Below, in pieces: positions 1 through 6,237 of a stretch of DNA of 6,237 nt. Both the position numbers and the translations under genes were made by a program. How positions within the stretch are numbered: position 1 is the stretch's first letter; every line of letters begins with the position of its first letter. Origin of the DNA: JABHIE01 sp964584805 (GTDB taxonomy: Bacteria; Planctomycetota; UBA1135); NCBI GenBank assembly GCA_964584805.1, contig CAZPAY010000029.1, forward strand, positions 1 through 6,237. Direction: 5' to 3'. The notes beneath the pieces were generated by a model. It was not told the origin of the DNA, did no database searches, and worked only from the letters and a program-made list of their open reading frames with translations.

Positions 1-810
1 CCCCCCCAACGCGTCATCGTTATCGGCCCCGCAACTACCGAGACGCTTTTTGCGATGGGGCTGGGAGATCGCGTGATTGGAGTTTCTGACTACTGCGACC
101 TGCCCGCAGCTGACCATTTACCGCGCGTCGGAGGGCTGTTTAATCCCAACCTTGAGCGCATTGCCAGCCTAAAACCCGACCATGTCATCGTCGAAGGGCA
201 ATCACAGATTCTGCGGGAGCTGGCTCTCGCACAAGGCTTTGGCCTTGAAAACGCCTCGATTGCTAGCAGAGAACTTTGGATAAACCAAGTCAATCACCTT
301 GGCGCGCTCTTCCAGTCCCCTGCAGGCGCCCTTCAGCTACTTGCCAAAGTCAACGGGCAACTTCGACGAACCGAGCGGCGAAACCGTCCTCAAGACTCGT
401 CAAAACGACCGAAAGTTCTCATTGTGATTAACCGTGATTTTGACCAAGCGTCAAAAATGCTTGTCGCAGGCGGCGGCTCCTTCCTTTCCGAGCTTGTAGA
501 AATTGCGGGCGCCATCAACTTATTTGCCGAAACCGAGGAGGGCGTATTCGACCTCAATACTGAGTCGCTCGTCCGCAACCCGCCCGAGATCATCCTCGAA
601 TTCGACACCAACCCAACGGCGCGGGCCACCCAACCCAACAGCCCGTTTATTTGGGGGCGCGATTGGCCAGCCATCCCCGCGGTCAAAAACAATCAAATCT
701 TGACGCTCGTTGGGCGGCACCACCTCGTCCCGGGGCCGCGCATGGCGGAAACAGCTCGTGATCTAGCCGTGTTATTTCACAAAAAAGCGCCTTCGCCTTT
801 GAAAGATTAG
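1..810 (+). CDS. Periplasmic substrate-binding protein of an ABC transporter, BtuF/helical-backbone type (5' partial)
   Basis: The frame is open from base 1 to the TAG at 808-810, so the N-terminus, including any signal peptide, lies outside the window; 269 residues are visible. They open with RVIVIGPATTETLFAMG, followed by GDRVIGVSDYCDLP and LPRVGGLFNPNLERIASLKPD. This is the typical first lobe of the Peripla_BP_2 (PF01497, TroA/BtuF-like) fold. A later segment, AGGGSFLSELVEIAGAINLF, matches the second lobe (BtuF has a GGxSLLSExVE-like stretch). Proteins of this family bind cobalamin, haem or iron-siderophores in the periplasm and deliver them to an inner-membrane permease. The ligand cannot be read from the sequence, and no permease or ATPase gene is in the window. 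The first ATG inside the window (55) falls within the conserved first motif, so it is not the real start. The next gene follows after 13 or 94 bases depending on its start, but no functional link to it is evident. Confidence 0.9.
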   Translation, partial: PPQRVIVIGPATTETLFAMGLGDRVIGVSDYCDLPAADHLPRVGGLFNPNLERIASLKPDHVIVEGQSQILRELALAQGFGLENASIASRELWINQVNHLGALFQSPAGALQLLAKVNGQLRRTERRNRPQDSSKRPKVLIVINRDFDQASKMLVAGGGSFLSELVEIAGAINLFAETEEGVFDLNTESLVRNPPEIILEFDTNPTARATQPNSPFIWGRDWPAIPAVKNNQILTLVGRHHLVPGPRMAETARDLAVLFHKKAPSPLKD

Positions 811-904
811 GTCGATAATACGCATGGTCGCGACAACCGCAGCCGACCTCAATCTCATGAGCCCTGACCCTCAAACATCGCACAGCCATTCGCCCGAAAA
901 TCCA

Positions 905-1669
905 ATGCGGGTTTTTATCATTACGCAAAATGAGTTGTTTTATTTGCCGGGCAATCTTGAGCAACTCATTGCCGGTATGCCGGCCGACATGAAGCTTGTT
1001 GGCGCCATTGTGCTTTATCAATCGCCTTTTAAGAAGAAAATGGGCTTCAAAGATCGTGCGCTTGAGACTTATCGCACATTCGGGTTAAAATTTTTCCTGA
1101 CTTTCGCCACGCGATTTGTTTTGAAAAAACTCAGCCGAAAGAACTTGTATACGATTTTTGCCCAACATGATGTGCCAGTGGTTGATGTGCACACTACGAT
1201 TAATTCCAATGAAGCGATGGGTGCGATTCGCAAACTGGCGCCCGATGTGATTGTTTCGATTGCGGCAAATCAGATTTTTAAACAGCCACTGCTTGATTTG
1301 CCGACACATGGTTGCGTCAATTTGCATTCAGCGCTCTTGCCAAAAAATCGCGGAATTATGCCGGTTTTCTGGTCGATGAAAAACCAAGATGGCAAGACTG
1401 GCGTTTCCGTCTTCTTGATGGACAAGGGCATCGATTCCGGCCCGATTTTAGTGCAAAAAGTAGCGCCGATTCACGAAACAGATACGCTTGATGATGCCAT
1501 CGCCCGCGTGAAACCCCTCGGAATGCAAGCGATTCTTGAGGCCTTGGCGATGCTGCGCGATGGCGGATATACGACCCAGGCCAATGATGAGGCTGATGCG
1601 ACTTACTTTTCTATGCCTGAGCGACAAGATGTAGTGGAGTTTCTCAAGACAGGCCACAAGTTGGTGTAA
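905..1669 (+). CDS. Formyltransferase of the Fmt/ArnA-N fold, probable sugar N-formyltransferase
   Basis: The product has 254 residues from the ATG at 905. An in-frame ATG at 824 would give 281 residues. I chose 905 because it directly precedes the first beta strand (MRVFIITQNE), as in the family, and the extra 27 residues are polar and low in complexity; neither start has a good ribosome-binding site. The active site is clear. In 281-residue numbering, CVNLHSALLPKNRG carries Asn166 and His168, and MDKGIDSGPIL carries Asp204. The Asn-to-Asp spacing of 38 equals that of E. coli Fmt (N108, H110, D146). The family moves a formyl group from 10-formyl-tetrahydrofolate to an amine. The protein ends about 75 residues after Asp204, too short for the C-terminal OB domain of true methionyl-tRNA formyltransferases. 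With the sugar dehydrogenase next door, a nucleotide amino-sugar substrate is my inference. A basic, hydrophobic segment (residues 74-105) is inserted early in the fold. Confidence 0.85.
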   Translation: MRVFIITQNELFYLPGNLEQLIAGMPADMKLVGAIVLYQSPFKKKMGFKDRALETYRTFGLKFFLTFATRFVLKKLSRKNLYTIFAQHDVPVVDVHTTINSNEAMGAIRKLAPDVIVSIAANQIFKQPLLDLPTHGCVNLHSALLPKNRGIMPVFWSMKNQDGKTGVSVFLMDKGIDSGPILVQKVAPIHETDTLDDAIARVKPLGMQAILEALAMLRDGGYTTQANDEADATYFSMPERQDVVEFLKTGHKLV

Positions 1670-1766
1670 ACGGCGCATGCTCCACTGCAGATTTCGCGGC
1701 ACACGCACCTAAGTTTCAGCGTCAAACAGCCGATAATAAACGCGACCCTTCTCGTCCCCCTAAGAC

Positions 1767-3164
1767 ATGACCCCACGCGAGCCGAAAACCCAAGAAGCCG
1801 AGATCCTTTTTACGGGCCTCAACACTCCCCCAGCGAGCGATGCGTCGCCGCTTTGCCAGACGCTGCTCGACAAGCTCGACGCGCGGACGGCCATTGTGGG
1901 CGTGGCAGGCCTGGGCTATGTCGGCCTGCCTTTTTCGACGGCGGCGGCAAAAGCTGGTTTTTCGGTGATTGGCGTTGAGCCCAATGCAGAAAAAGCCGCG
2001 CTGGTCAACGAAGGCACCAGTTACATCGGCGATGTCACGACCGAAGAGCTCGCACCTTTTGTTGAGTCGGGCCAAATCGTAGCCGATGACAATTTCGACC
2101 GCGTCGCAGAGATGGACGTCATCGTCATCTGCGTGCCGACGCCGCTCACGACAAATTTGACTCCTGACTTGTCTTATGTGACTGCGGTTGCCGAGGCTTG
2201 TGGTGAAAAACTGCGCAAGGGGCAAATGATCGCGCTTGAGTCGACCACCTTTCCGGGCACGACCGAAGAAGTGCTCGCGCCGATTTTAGAAAAGGCAAGC
2301 GGTCTGACTTGTGGTGAGGATTTCTTTTTAGTTTATTCGCCTGAGCGCGTTGACCCAGGCAATCAAACCTACGACACCATGAATACAAATAAAGTCATGG
2401 GCGCCAGCGATGACGATTCGCGGCGGCTCGGGCTTGCGCTGTATTCGGCGATTATGGATACCGTCGTGACCGTGTCATCTTGCGCGGTCGCCGAGATGAG
2501 CAAGGTTTTCGAAAACACTTTCCGTGCGGTAAACATTGCTTTGGTGAATGAGCTCACACTGCTGTGCGATCGCATGGGCGTCAGCATTTGGGAAGTGCTC
2601 GATGCGGCGAACACAAAGCCATATGGCATCATGCCGTTTTACCCCGGCCCTGGCGTGGGCGGGCATTGCATCCCGCTCGACCCGCATTACCTTGAGTGGA
2701 AAGCGAAGCAATTTGATTTTGTCACCAAGTTCATTTCGTTGGCTGGTGATGTAAATCGGTCGATGCCGTCGTTTGTGCGCAGTAAGTGCGTGCGGCTTTT
2801 GTCAAACAAAGGGCTCGCGCTCTCCAAGGCGAAAGTGCTTTTAGTTGGTGTCGCGTATAAATCCAATGTCGACGACTGGCGCGAATCGCCAGCGATTGAT
2901 GTCTGGAATTTACTCGAAGAGCGCGGGGCCAATGTGCGGTTTACCGACCCACATGTCAAAAGCGCCATCGTCAATGACCGCGAGCGCAAATCGGTCGGCT
3001 ACACCGCCAAAGATTTGGAGTGGGCCGACTTGGTTGTCGTGACGACTTGGCATGGTGATTTAGACCCGACATTTATGATGGAGCACGCTGATTTAATCCT
3101 CGACACACGAGGGGCCACTCGGCATTGCGATGTGCCAGTGGGTTGCGCTCGGGTTTTGCTTTAG
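1767..3164 (+). CDS. UDP-sugar 6-dehydrogenase, UDP-GlcNAc (WbpA-like) type
   Basis: This 465-residue cytoplasmic enzyme belongs to the UDP-glucose/UDP-ManNAc/UDP-GlcNAc dehydrogenase family, which performs a two-step NAD-dependent oxidation of a sugar C6 to a carboxylate. The N-terminal Rossmann fold has GLGYVG at 48-53 with Glu71 ending the second strand. The STTFPGT segment follows at 159-165. The catalytic Cys301 lies in GVGGHCIPLD (296-305) with Asp305, and Lys246 and Asn250 sit in SKVFEN. These match the roles of C260, D264, K204 and N208 in streptococcal UDP-glucose dehydrogenase, with the same spacings. The C-terminal domain has GVAYKSNVDDWRESPA (361-376). SPERVDPGN (191-199) and PGPGVGGHCIPLDPHYL resemble WbpA-type UDP-GlcNAc dehydrogenases more than UDP-glucose ones, so UDP-GlcNAc is the favoured substrate; UDP-ManNAc remains possible. 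About 40 residues precede the Rossmann fold. No other ATG, GTG or TTG lies in that stretch, so the ATG at 1767 is the likely start despite a poor ribosome-binding site. The upstream gap to the formyltransferase is 97 bases. Confidence 0.93.
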   Translation: MTPREPKTQEAEILFTGLNTPPASDASPLCQTLLDKLDARTAIVGVAGLGYVGLPFSTAAAKAGFSVIGVEPNAEKAALVNEGTSYIGDVTTEELAPFVESGQIVADDNFDRVAEMDVIVICVPTPLTTNLTPDLSYVTAVAEACGEKLRKGQMIALESTTFPGTTEEVLAPILEKASGLTCGEDFFLVYSPERVDPGNQTYDTMNTNKVMGASDDDSRRLGLALYSAIMDTVVTVSSCAVAEMSKVFENTFRAVNIALVNELTLLCDRMGVSIWEVLDAANTKPYGIMPFYPGPGVGGHCIPLDPHYLEWKAKQFDFVTKFISLAGDVNRSMPSFVRSKCVRLLSNKGLALSKAKVLLVGVAYKSNVDDWRESPAIDVWNLLEERGANVRFTDPHVKSAIVNDRERKSVGYTAKDLEWADLVVVTTWHGDLDPTFMMEHADLILDTRGATRHCDVPVGCARVLL

Positions 3165-3210
3165 GGAGTTGGTTTCCTGACGGCCGTGGTTGCTTTGCTG
3201 TAACCCGCCC
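3165..3210. other. Gap between convergent genes
   Basis: This 46-base gap separates the stop codons of the + strand dehydrogenase and the - strand fic gene. A weak 6-bp hairpin (GGTTGC at 3188-3193 against GTAACC-side bases 3200-3205, one G-T pair) is the only structure seen. It has no following T-run on either strand, so I do not call it a terminator. Confidence 0.5.
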
Positions 3211-4476
3211 CTAACCGAACATTCTTGAGGTCGGGGAATAGTGCTTTACCTTCCCCTTTTTCTCAATCTCCAAGAGCCCCATCTCGACTAATTCATTTAA
3301 GTCGCGACCAGCCGTAACGAGGGTCACTTGGTGATAGGCGGCGTGCACTTGTTGCGTAAAGCGGGCGTCAGCATGATTGGCCGCATAGTCAAACAAAGCA
3401 AGTTGCCGCACATTTAGCTCTTCTTTAAAGCGCAGGCTCTGGCGCGTTTTTTCTCTTAATTCTGCACGCTGTTTCAAAAAGCCGGCAAAATTCGCCATCT
3501 CACGCTCAATGCAGCGCACCTGATGGCGGACCAGGTAAGTCGCATCAAGCCCATCTGATTCAGCGTTTTGGAAAGCTTGATAATAAGACAGGCGCTCTTG
3601 CTCAATCACACTGGAAATTGGCAAAAACCGCACCCACCAATACTCAGGGCGGCGCAGCAAGCTCCACAAAAACACCCACCGAGCCGTGCGACCATTGCCG
3701 TCGCCAAACGGGTGGTCGTAGGCAATTTGATAGTGCAACAAAATCGCGCGCGAAACAGGGTGGACGAAAGGCTCATCGCCCGCGTGGTTGGCAAAATCAC
3801 AAATCTTTTGAGCGCGGCTCTCTAGTTCGATAAACGGTGGCGGCACATGCACGACCTCACCCGTCAAAGCATCGCTTACATGCACTTCGTCATCTTGTCG
3901 AAATTGGCCGCAATCCTGGTCTTGCTCAATGGCCCCCGCCGTAATCAACCCTTGGATGTGGCAAAGCAGTTCTGGTGTTAAAGGCTGCTCGGCCCACCGA
4001 TCGATCTCGCGCAACGCTTTATAATTATTCACAATCATTTGCTCGGACTTCGTCTGAGCGGGGCGACCCGCGCGCAACATTTCTTTCGCAACCCGGCGCG
4101 TTGTATTTGCACCCTCAATCCGACTCGAATAATAAGCCTCATCAAAAAAAGCCCTTACGGAATAGGTGTCGGCGTCGGGGCTCGCGATTGCAGGAAGCCC
4201 TATTTCTGACAGCTCTGCGTGATGATCAATTCGACGCAACGCCGAAAGCAACCCCCCAGTCGGAAAATACGAAACGGCCTCGCCTCGCACTCCCTTAAAG
4301 GGCAGCTCTTGTCTAACCGCAAACCGCTGCATTTTCAGCAACGCCCAGGCATCTTGAGCCGAAAGATTGGGCGGCATGGGGCAATGCCTGAATTTATCCC
4401 AATGAAGATAGTTTTGGGGGCAGTCTGCATCGCGCAACAGCTGGTCAAGCGCAGGCTCGCCTAATCGATTGATCAC
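3211..4476 (-). CDS. Fic family AMP-transferase, class II, with C-terminal winged-helix domain
   Basis: The product has 421 residues from a GTG at 4476-4474. The Fic core carries the complete active-site motif HPFGDGNGR (His255 to Arg263). It also has the N-terminal inhibitory helix motif SSRIEG (Ser117, Glu121, Gly122), which places it in class II, where the glutamate blocks ATP productive binding until it is displaced. Such proteins usually transfer AMP from ATP to a Ser, Thr or Tyr of a target protein. The flap strand preceding the motif is VHVSDALTGEVVHVPPP (198-214). An N-terminal region with YLHWDKFRH (23-31) precedes the core. The end (about 351-415, with TAGRDLNELVEMGLLEI) looks like a winged helix-turn-helix, suggesting DNA binding, perhaps at its own promoter. 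No antitoxin gene is beside it, as expected when inhibition is built in. The frame stays open upstream to 4539, and the extra residues look like part of the protein, so the true N-terminus is uncertain. The target is unknown. Confidence 0.93.
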   Translation of the reverse strand: MINRLGEPALDQLLRDADCPQNYLHWDKFRHCPMPPNLSAQDAWALLKMQRFAVRQELPFKGVRGEAVSYFPTGGLLSALRRIDHHAELSEIGLPAIASPDADTYSVRAFFDEAYYSSRIEGANTTRRVAKEMLRAGRPAQTKSEQMIVNNYKALREIDRWAEQPLTPELLCHIQGLITAGAIEQDQDCGQFRQDDEVHVSDALTGEVVHVPPPFIELESRAQKICDFANHAGDEPFVHPVSRAILLHYQIAYDHPFGDGNGRTARWVFLWSLLRRPEYWWVRFLPISSVIEQERLSYYQAFQNAESDGLDATYLVRHQVRCIEREMANFAGFLKQRAELREKTRQSLRFKEELNVRQLALFDYAANHADARFTQQVHAAYHQVTLVTAGRDLNELVEMGLLEIEKKGKVKHYSPTSRMFG

Positions 4477-4539
4477 GCTGGGGTGCTCAAGAAGATGCTT
4501 TACCCAGTCAGGTGGCGATGATTTTGGCTTAGCTATGCC
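4477..4539 (-). other. Open in-frame extension upstream of the fic GTG start, with no standard start codon
   Basis: Reading the fic frame upstream of its GTG gives 21 sense codons before a TAG at 4542-4540. They include PPDWVKHLLEHPS, which runs smoothly into VINRLGEPALDQLL of the called protein and looks like coding sequence. None of these codons is ATG, GTG or TTG. An ATA at 4536-4534 (followed by GCT AAG CCA) stands where a start would be natural. Either ATA is used, the codon was ATG and has mutated or been misread, or the gene now starts at the GTG with a shortened N-terminus. Confidence 0.45.
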
Positions 4540-4541
4540 CT

Positions 4542-4568
4542 ATATTAACAGGTTTTTAAGCCTGTTAA
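4542..4568 (-). promoter_or_regulatory. Possible fic promoter overlapping the inverted repeat
   Basis: On the - strand, TTAACA (4568-4563) resembles a -35 box (5 of 6 against TTGACA). TAATAT (4547-4542) resembles a -10 box (4 of 6 against TATAAT). The spacer is 15 bases, which is short. If real, transcription would begin near 4535, almost on top of the ATA codon at 4536-4534, giving a nearly leaderless message, and a protein bound to the repeat would block the promoter. Confidence 0.25.
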
Positions 4569-4569
4569 T
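4544..4569. promoter_or_regulatory. Perfect 9-bp inverted repeat upstream of fic, candidate operator
   Basis: The arms ATTAACAGG (4544-4552) and CCTGTTAAT (4561-4569) are perfect reverse complements around an 8-base AT-rich centre. The repeat lies upstream of fic and downstream of the acyltransferase stop. It is AT-rich and has no T-run after it, so it fits a dimeric regulator's binding site better than a rho-independent terminator. The winged-helix domain of the Fic protein itself is an obvious candidate binder, but that is inference. Confidence 0.5.
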
Positions 4570-4594
4570 GAAATGTTGTCGAAAAAACCTCGGG

Positions 4595-5728
4595 TCAGCC
4601 TGCCCAACCGCGCCACCAGCCCCGAATCCTCGCCTGCGCGGGGATTTCGATGTATTTATGACACCCCGCCGCGATGAAATGCACGACTGCCAGCCAAGCC
4701 AGCAATGCCAAAACCCCTTGGCGCATGCTCAAATCCTGATTCTCACCCCAAGTCGCAAAGATCCACCAACGCAATAAAATCGCGTGGGCCAAATAGGTAG
4801 AGAGCGAAATACTGCCCAAGTAAACCAAGGGGCCTTTTTCAACTCGCTGATGCGCTTCATCAAAATGCGCCGCCGCCAACAATACGGGGCCGAAGCCGGC
4901 GATCATGATGACTTCATCCCATTGCAGAAAGAGCGCGGCGCACCAAATCATCGACAGCGCAATTAGCGCAAATGTCGTCTTGCCTTTTGTCTTACTCATC
5001 CACGGAGCCGCAAGGTATGTGCGATAAATAAGTGCTCCATACAAAAACGAAGCCAGCACCCGCGCCCAAGAACCGTGAAAACGAAACCACCCCAGTGCGC
5101 GCGCGTCGTCGTAGAAATTCCCCTTAAACCAATAAAGCCCACCAAGGATGGCCGCCGCCAGCAGAATGCGAGTGATGTGGTGGCGCGCTTTGTAAACCAA
5201 AACGCTGGTGATTGGGAAAGTTAAATACGCCAGCCATTCACTCGAGACCGACCATGACGGAAAGTTCCATGAAGTGCTGTGGTGCAAATCCCACGCGTGC
5301 ACCATAAAGATGTTGGTGATGAAACTGTAAAGCGAATACGCTTCGCCCTTGAATGCCTCGCGCGGCACATCGAATGGGTTCCAGAAATGCAGGGCCGTTT
5401 GGTCGGCGAGCCAGATGAGCAAAAAGAATATGTGCACCGGCCACATACGCGCGAATCGAAAGAGGATGAATTCTTTTGCCACTCGCCCGCGCGAGGCGTC
5501 GATGGCGCCCGCCTGGCCGGCCTCGTGAAATCGATTGAGGTAAGCGTGGCAAATCACAAAGCCACTCAAGACGAAGAAAAAGTCAACCGCGAGATACGCC
5601 TTGCCAAACCAAGCATCAATCGAAAGCGCAAACTCCTCAATCGGTGCGCCAAAGAAATTGCGCGCGTGATAGGCGATGACAACCAAAGCCGCAACGCCGC
5701 GGAAGGAGGTCAGCGTGGGGAATCTCAT
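4595..5728 (-). CDS. Membrane acyltransferase of the acyltransferase-3 (OafA/NodX-like) family
   Basis: This 377-residue protein is strongly hydrophobic, with about ten likely membrane segments by eye. It starts with the family signature PTLTSFRGVAALVVIAYH, carrying the conserved Arg10 and His21 thought to act in acyl transfer. LAVDFFFVLSGFVI (46-59), FRFARMWPVH (90-99) and WSVSSEW (159-165) follow, all typical of the family. YIEIP (359-363) near the end corresponds to the usual YxxExP element. The length is close to that of a bare acyltransferase-3 domain, and no extra SGNH domain is attached. Members transfer acetyl or other acyl groups to O-antigen, peptidoglycan, exopolysaccharide or Nod factors at the inner membrane; here a surface glycan is likely from the neighbours. 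The start ATG lies 35 bases after the gmhA stop on the same strand, so the two are probably co-transcribed. No clear ribosome-binding site precedes it. The acceptor and acyl group cannot be told. Confidence 0.93.
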   Translation of the reverse strand: MRFPTLTSFRGVAALVVIAYHARNFFGAPIEEFALSIDAWFGKAYLAVDFFFVLSGFVICHAYLNRFHEAGQAGAIDASRGRVAKEFILFRFARMWPVHIFFLLIWLADQTALHFWNPFDVPREAFKGEAYSLYSFITNIFMVHAWDLHHSTSWNFPSWSVSSEWLAYLTFPITSVLVYKARHHITRILLAAAILGGLYWFKGNFYDDARALGWFRFHGSWARVLASFLYGALIYRTYLAAPWMSKTKGKTTFALIALSMIWCAALFLQWDEVIMIAGFGPVLLAAAHFDEAHQRVEKGPLVYLGSISLSTYLAHAILLRWWIFATWGENQDLSMRQGVLALLAWLAVVHFIAAGCHKYIEIPAQARIRGWWRGWAG

Positions 5729-5763
5729 TTGTCGGCTTGTCGCTACTCTTTAGCTGCGATGCA

Positions 5764-6237
5764 TCACTCTTTGTCCGCGGGGCCGAAGGCGGCCTCAATC
5801 AATTCACACCAGCAGTGGCCGAAGAATAGATGCAGCTCTTGAATACGCGGGGTGTCGTCGCTTGGCGCGATGAAAGCCACCTCGCATAAGTCGTCGCCGC
5901 TTTTCGTTTTCTCTGCGGTAAGCGCACCGCCATCTTTGCCTGTTACGCCAATGACGCTCGCACCAAGTTTTTTGGCCTCCTGCGCAGCAGCCAAAATGTT
6001 GCTGGAGTTTCCAGAGGTCGAAATCGCCACAAGGACGTCACCTTTCCGGACATGCGCGCGGACTTGGCGGCTGAAGACTTCATCAGCCGAGAAGTCGTTG
6101 CCGAGCGCGGTCATGGAACTGCTGTTTACGGTTAATGCATGTACATCGAGAGGCTCGTGGTCGTAATGAAACCGCCCCACCAATTCAGCCGCCCAATGTT
6201 GGGCATCGGCGGCAGAGCCGCCGTTGCCGATAAGGTA
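5764..6237 (-). CDS. gmhA: D-sedoheptulose-7-phosphate isomerase (5' partial)
   Basis: The gene runs in from the right edge and ends at the TGA 5766-5764; 157 residues are visible of a protein usually near 190. The frame is open across 6184-6237, encoding GNGGSAADAQHWAAELVGRF, the characteristic SIS-domain phosphosugar-binding loop of GmhA. Further on come SMTALGNDFSADEVFSRQV, GDVLVAISTSGNSSNIL and SDDTPRIQELHLFFGHCWCELIE. The catalytic residues are present. The Glu of AAELVGRF matches E65 of E. coli GmhA, and the Gln and second His of RIQELHLFFGH are eight residues apart like Q172 and H180. The enzyme converts sedoheptulose 7-phosphate to glycero-manno-heptose 7-phosphate, the first step toward ADP- or GDP-heptose for LPS core or other glycans. 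DiaA, a related SIS protein, is less likely given these catalytic residues and the glycan neighbours. A TTG at 6183 is internal and not the start. Confidence 0.93.
   Translation of the reverse strand, partial: YLIGNGGSAADAQHWAAELVGRFHYDHEPLDVHALTVNSSSMTALGNDFSADEVFSRQVRAHVRKGDVLVAISTSGNSSNILAAAQEAKKLGASVIGVTGKDGGALTAEKTKSGDDLCEVAFIAPSDDTPRIQELHLFFGHCWCELIEAAFGPADKE

Noticed and set aside
1722..2225. A 167-residue open frame on the - strand
   Set aside because: It is antisense to the dehydrogenase Rossmann domain; its Arg/His/Cys-rich product is typical of a shadow frame.
1169..3141. The 13-base repeat GATGTGCCAGTGG at 1169-1181 and 3129-3141
   Set aside because: Both copies lie inside coding frames and encode a similar DVPV peptide; the similarity is most easily a coincidence of codon choice.
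3188..3205. A small hairpin between the convergent genes, possibly a shared terminator
   Set aside because: The stem is only six pairs with one G-T pair, and no T-run follows on either strand.
3975..4298. A 107-residue open frame on the + strand
   Set aside because: It is antisense to the well-supported fic gene and has no recognisable motif.
4544..4569. The inverted repeat as a rho-independent terminator of the acyltransferase gene
   Set aside because: The stem is AT-rich and no run of T follows it on the - strand; its position next to the fic start fits an operator better.
5279..5842. A 187-residue open frame on the + strand
   Set aside because: It lies antisense to the acyltransferase and the end of gmhA, both of which carry clear family motifs. 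Its product is polar with no recognisable domain.

Overview
This window looks like part of a cell-envelope glycan locus (LPS or O-antigen, or another surface polysaccharide) of a Gram-negative bacterium, probably a proteobacterium. The main clue is a sedoheptulose-7-phosphate isomerase (GmhA), which feeds the heptose of the LPS inner core. Around it lie a UDP-sugar 6-dehydrogenase of the WbpA type, a formyltransferase with sugar N-formyltransferase features and an OafA-type membrane acyltransferase. Base composition looks moderate in GC by eye (not computed). I cannot name the organism; an alphaproteobacterium is a reasonable guess, no more.

Layout. Left half, + strand: the 3' part of a periplasmic metal-chelate/cobalamin-type substrate-binding protein (1-810, cut by the window edge), a formyltransferase (core start 905, possible start 824, stop 1669) and a nucleotide-sugar dehydrogenase (1767-3164). 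Right half, - strand, read from right to left: gmhA (6237-5764, 5' end cut by the window edge), a membrane O-acyltransferase (5728-4595) and a class II Fic AMP-transferase with a C-terminal winged helix (4476-3211, reading frame open up to 4539). The two halves converge in a 46-base gap at 3165-3210. No gene-free stretch exceeds about 120 bases. I see no tRNA, rRNA, IS element or CRISPR array.

How the genes may work together. The dehydrogenase would oxidise C6 of a UDP-sugar, most likely UDP-GlcNAc, to give a uronic acid nucleotide. The formyltransferase would N-formylate an amino sugar made by enzymes outside the window. The acyltransferase would add an acyl group to the glycan at the inner membrane, and GmhA would supply heptose. 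Together they suggest a modified (N-formylated, O-acylated, acidic) surface glycan. The binding protein and the Fic protein are not obviously part of this pathway.

The most unusual spot is the start region of the fic gene. A perfect 9-bp inverted repeat (4544-4569) overlaps a possible promoter. The conserved-looking reading frame continues 21 codons upstream of the GTG start without any ATG, GTG or TTG; an ATA stands where a start codon would be expected. I found no convincing new multi-gene system.
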